Source: an uncultured Mucispirillum sp.
GTDB taxonomy: Bacteria; Chrysiogenota; Deferribacteres; Deferribacterales; Mucispirillaceae
DNA length: 8,469 nucleotides
Reading direction: 5' to 3'
NCBI GenBank assembly: GCA_947177675.1
Contig: CAMWVK010000040.1
Location: 1-8,469, forward strand
Part shown: in pieces, positions 6,817-8,469 of the stretch
Numbering within the stretch: position 1 is the stretch's first letter
Layout of the letters: the number at the start of each line of letters is the position of its first letter
Notes under the pieces: generated by a model
Database searches by the model: none
What the model was told of the DNA's origin: nothing
The model's input: the letters and a program-made list of their open reading frames with translations, nothing else
Position numbers and translations under genes: made by a program

Positions 6817-6842
6817 CTTATTTTTTTTAATTGTTGACAATA
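6808..6842. promoter_or_regulatory. Predicted BirA operator (inverted repeat)
   Basis: TATTGTCAAC (6808-6817) and GTTGACAATA (6833-6842) form a perfect 10-base inverted repeat separated by 15 AT-only bases containing eight T in a row. The arms and spacing resemble the known BirA site, TTGTAAACC spaced about 14-16 from GGTTTACAA, with CAAC replacing AAAC in the arms. Position just upstream of birA, overlap with the -35, and the intact BirA helix-turn-helix all support this assignment. Binding itself is inferred. Confidence 0.8.
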
Positions 6843-6903
6843 AAACATTATTTATGAAATGATGAAGTAAAATACAGATTTAACAATCAATTTTGGAAAA
6901 ATA

Positions 6904-6931
6904 TTGATAAATATATAAAATATACTATATA
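6904..6931 (+). promoter_or_regulatory. Possible recJ promoter
   Basis: TTGATA (6904-6909) is followed by 16 bases and TATATA (6926-6931) upstream of recJ. The region is extremely AT-rich, so matches of this kind arise easily by chance. A perfect TTGACA at 6834-6839 in the operator's right arm also faces recJ but has no good -10 at the correct distance. Confidence 0.3.
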
Positions 6932-6960
6932 TTTTTATAAAAATGGTATATTATAATAAA

Positions 6961-8469
6961 ATGAATAATAATATATTTAAAAGTATAAAATACAAGTGGA
7001 TATATAATACTGTTGATAAAGAACTGCTTGAAGAAACAGCATACAGGCATAATATGCCAAAGCCTGTTGCAGAATTAATGCTGAAAAAAGGAATATCATC
7101 TCCAGATGATATTGAGAACTTTTTTAATGGCTCACTAAAATCTTTAAGAAATCCATTTGAAATCAGAGATATGGAAAAGGCAGCAGAGCGTATTGCAAAA
7201 GCTGTTATGGACCATGAACGAATATGTATTTATGGTGATTATGATGTGGATGGTGTTACTGCCACTGCTTTAATGTATATATTTTTAATGCAGTGCGGTG
7301 CAAATGTATCTTACTATATACCAAACAGATTAGAAGAAGGCTATGGGCTTAATAAAGATGCTGTAAAAGAGATAGCTGCTAGGAAGACAAACCTTATTAT
7401 TACAGTAGACTGCGGCATAAGTGCTGTCCAAGAAGTGCTTGAAGCAACTATGCTGGGTATGGATGTTATTATTACAGACCACCACCAGCCATCAAAAGAG
7501 CTGCCTGTTGCAGCTTATGCGATAGTGAACCCTATGCGTGAAGATGACACTTATCCCAATAAAACATTAGCAGGTGTAGGTGTAGCTTTTAAAACTGTGA
7601 TGGCTCTTAGGTTTGTCCTTAAAAAATATGATTTTTTTAAGAAAGAAGTGCCAAATATACGAAATCTTTTAGATATAGTTACTCTTGGCACAATAGCAGA
7701 TGTTATGCCTCTTATTGATGAAAATAGAGTGTTTGTTCGTCATGGTTTAGAGCTTATGAATGGAGAAAATGTTCGTATAGGCATAGATGAGCTTAAAAAA
7801 ACTGTGGAAAGTTTAGCAGTATCTAAAAAGATGAAAACATCAAATATAGGCTTTCAGCTTGCTCCGCGAATTAATGCTATGGGCAGAATGGCAAGCTCAG
7901 ATAAAAGCTTAAAACTGCTTATTACTCAAAACAGAAATGAAGCTAAACAGCTTGCATTAGAGCTTGATAATGAAAATAAATACAGGCAGATGATAGAACG
8001 AAATATTTTACAGCAGACTTATGATTTAATAGAGAAAAACCGTTATGCAGAGCTTAAGTCAGGGCTTGTAATAGCTTCTGATAACTGGCACCCTGGTGTT
8101 ATTGGTATAGTGGCATCAAGAGTAGTAGACAAATATTTTAAACCAACAGTAATTTTGACAGAAGATAATGGCGTGTATAAAGGTTCAGCAAGAAGTATTC
8201 CGGGTTTTCATTTATATGATGGATTAAGTAGTTTATCAGATATATTAATATCTTTTGGCGGTCATAAATATGCTGCAGGTGTTAAGCTTGAAAAGAAAAA
8301 TCTTGCAGAGTTTATGAATAGATTTAATGAAGTTGTAAAATCTTCCTTAAAAGAAGAAGATTTTATACCAGAAATATATATAGATGCAGAAATTAATTCA
8401 AAAGATATTACAAATGAAATAATGCAGTGGCTTGAAAAACTAGAGCCTTATGGTCAGGGTAATAAAGAA
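6961..8469 (+). CDS. recJ: Single-stranded-DNA-specific 5'-3' exonuclease RecJ (3' end outside the window)
   Basis: RecJ degrades single-stranded DNA 5' to 3' in recombinational repair and mismatch repair. The frame is open from the ATG to the window end (503 codons); family members usually have about 560-580, so perhaps 60-80 residues are missing. The DHH phosphoesterase motifs are all present: GDYDVDG (92-98), VDCG (149-152), TDHH (172-175) and GTIADVMPL (243-251), all contributing metal ligands. APRINAMGRM (301-310) and the DHHA1-domain motif FGGHKYAAG (432-440) follow, and the oligonucleotide-binding domain begins near LEPYGQGN just before the edge. No clear ribosome site precedes ATG 6961. 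An in-frame ATG at 6943 would add six residues and is also possible. It is divergent from birA across about 190 AT-rich bases, and no functional link to biotin is evident. Confidence 0.95.
   Translation, partial: MNNNIFKSIKYKWIYNTVDKELLEETAYRHNMPKPVAELMLKKGISSPDDIENFFNGSLKSLRNPFEIRDMEKAAERIAKAVMDHERICIYGDYDVDGVTATALMYIFLMQCGANVSYYIPNRLEEGYGLNKDAVKEIAARKTNLIITVDCGISAVQEVLEATMLGMDVIITDHHQPSKELPVAAYAIVNPMREDDTYPNKTLAGVGVAFKTVMALRFVLKKYDFFKKEVPNIRNLLDIVTLGTIADVMPLIDENRVFVRHGLELMNGENVRIGIDELKKTVESLAVSKKMKTSNIGFQLAPRINAMGRMASSDKSLKLLITQNRNEAKQLALELDNENKYRQMIERNILQQTYDLIEKNRYAELKSGLVIASDNWHPGVIGIVASRVVDKYFKPTVILTEDNGVYKGSARSIPGFHLYDGLSSLSDILISFGGHKYAAGVKLEKKNLAEFMNRFNEVVKSSLKEEDFIPEIYIDAEINSKDITNEIMQWLEKLEPYGQGNKE

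Noticed and set aside
6808..6842. Inverted repeat read as a transcription terminator
   Set aside because: It lies upstream of both divergent genes, has a 15-base AT-only spacer and no T run after the right arm; the BirA-site pattern and -35 overlap explain it better.

Overview
The window is AT-rich DNA (about one third G+C by eye) from a Gram-negative bacterium. Two consecutive genes at the left encode outer-membrane beta-barrel-like proteins, which implies an outer membrane. The biotin synthase has the sequence signature I associate with obligate anaerobes. This fits an AT-rich, host-associated anaerobe; a Deferribacterota (Mucispirillum-like) source is a weak guess from general character only.

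Layout. Positions 1-1740 hold two plus-strand outer-membrane-protein genes. The first is cut by the window edge. The second carries an uninterrupted run of nine G inside its signal-peptide codons, the most striking local anomaly here. A strong hairpin terminator follows at about 1747-1779. A noncoding stretch of about 500 bases then separates these genes from a convergent operon.

Positions 2271-6770 (minus strand) are a compact five-gene biotin operon transcribed in the order birA-bioY-bioB-bioD-bioA. Neighbouring genes overlap or are one base apart, so translational coupling is likely throughout. BioY imports biotin. BioA, BioD and BioB carry out the last three steps of synthesis (8-amino-7-oxononanoate to diaminopelargonate to dethiobiotin to biotin). 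BirA attaches biotin to its target enzymes and, through its N-terminal helix-turn-helix, should repress the operon when biotin is plentiful. A perfect 10-base inverted repeat with a 15-base spacer (6808-6842) lies upstream of birA and looks like the BirA operator. Its birA-proximal arm contains a consensus -35 box paired with a good -10, which explains how repression could work. The earlier pathway genes (bioF, bioC, bioH/bioW) and the ECF energising module for BioY are not in the window.

Positions 6961-8469 (plus strand) hold recJ, the single-strand DNA exonuclease gene, divergent from birA and running off the right edge.

I see no clearly new multi-gene system. The points worth following are the G9 tract as a possible phase-variation switch, the substituted cluster-ligand pattern of BioB, the BirA operator architecture, and a probable loss of a ligand-binding lysine in BioY.
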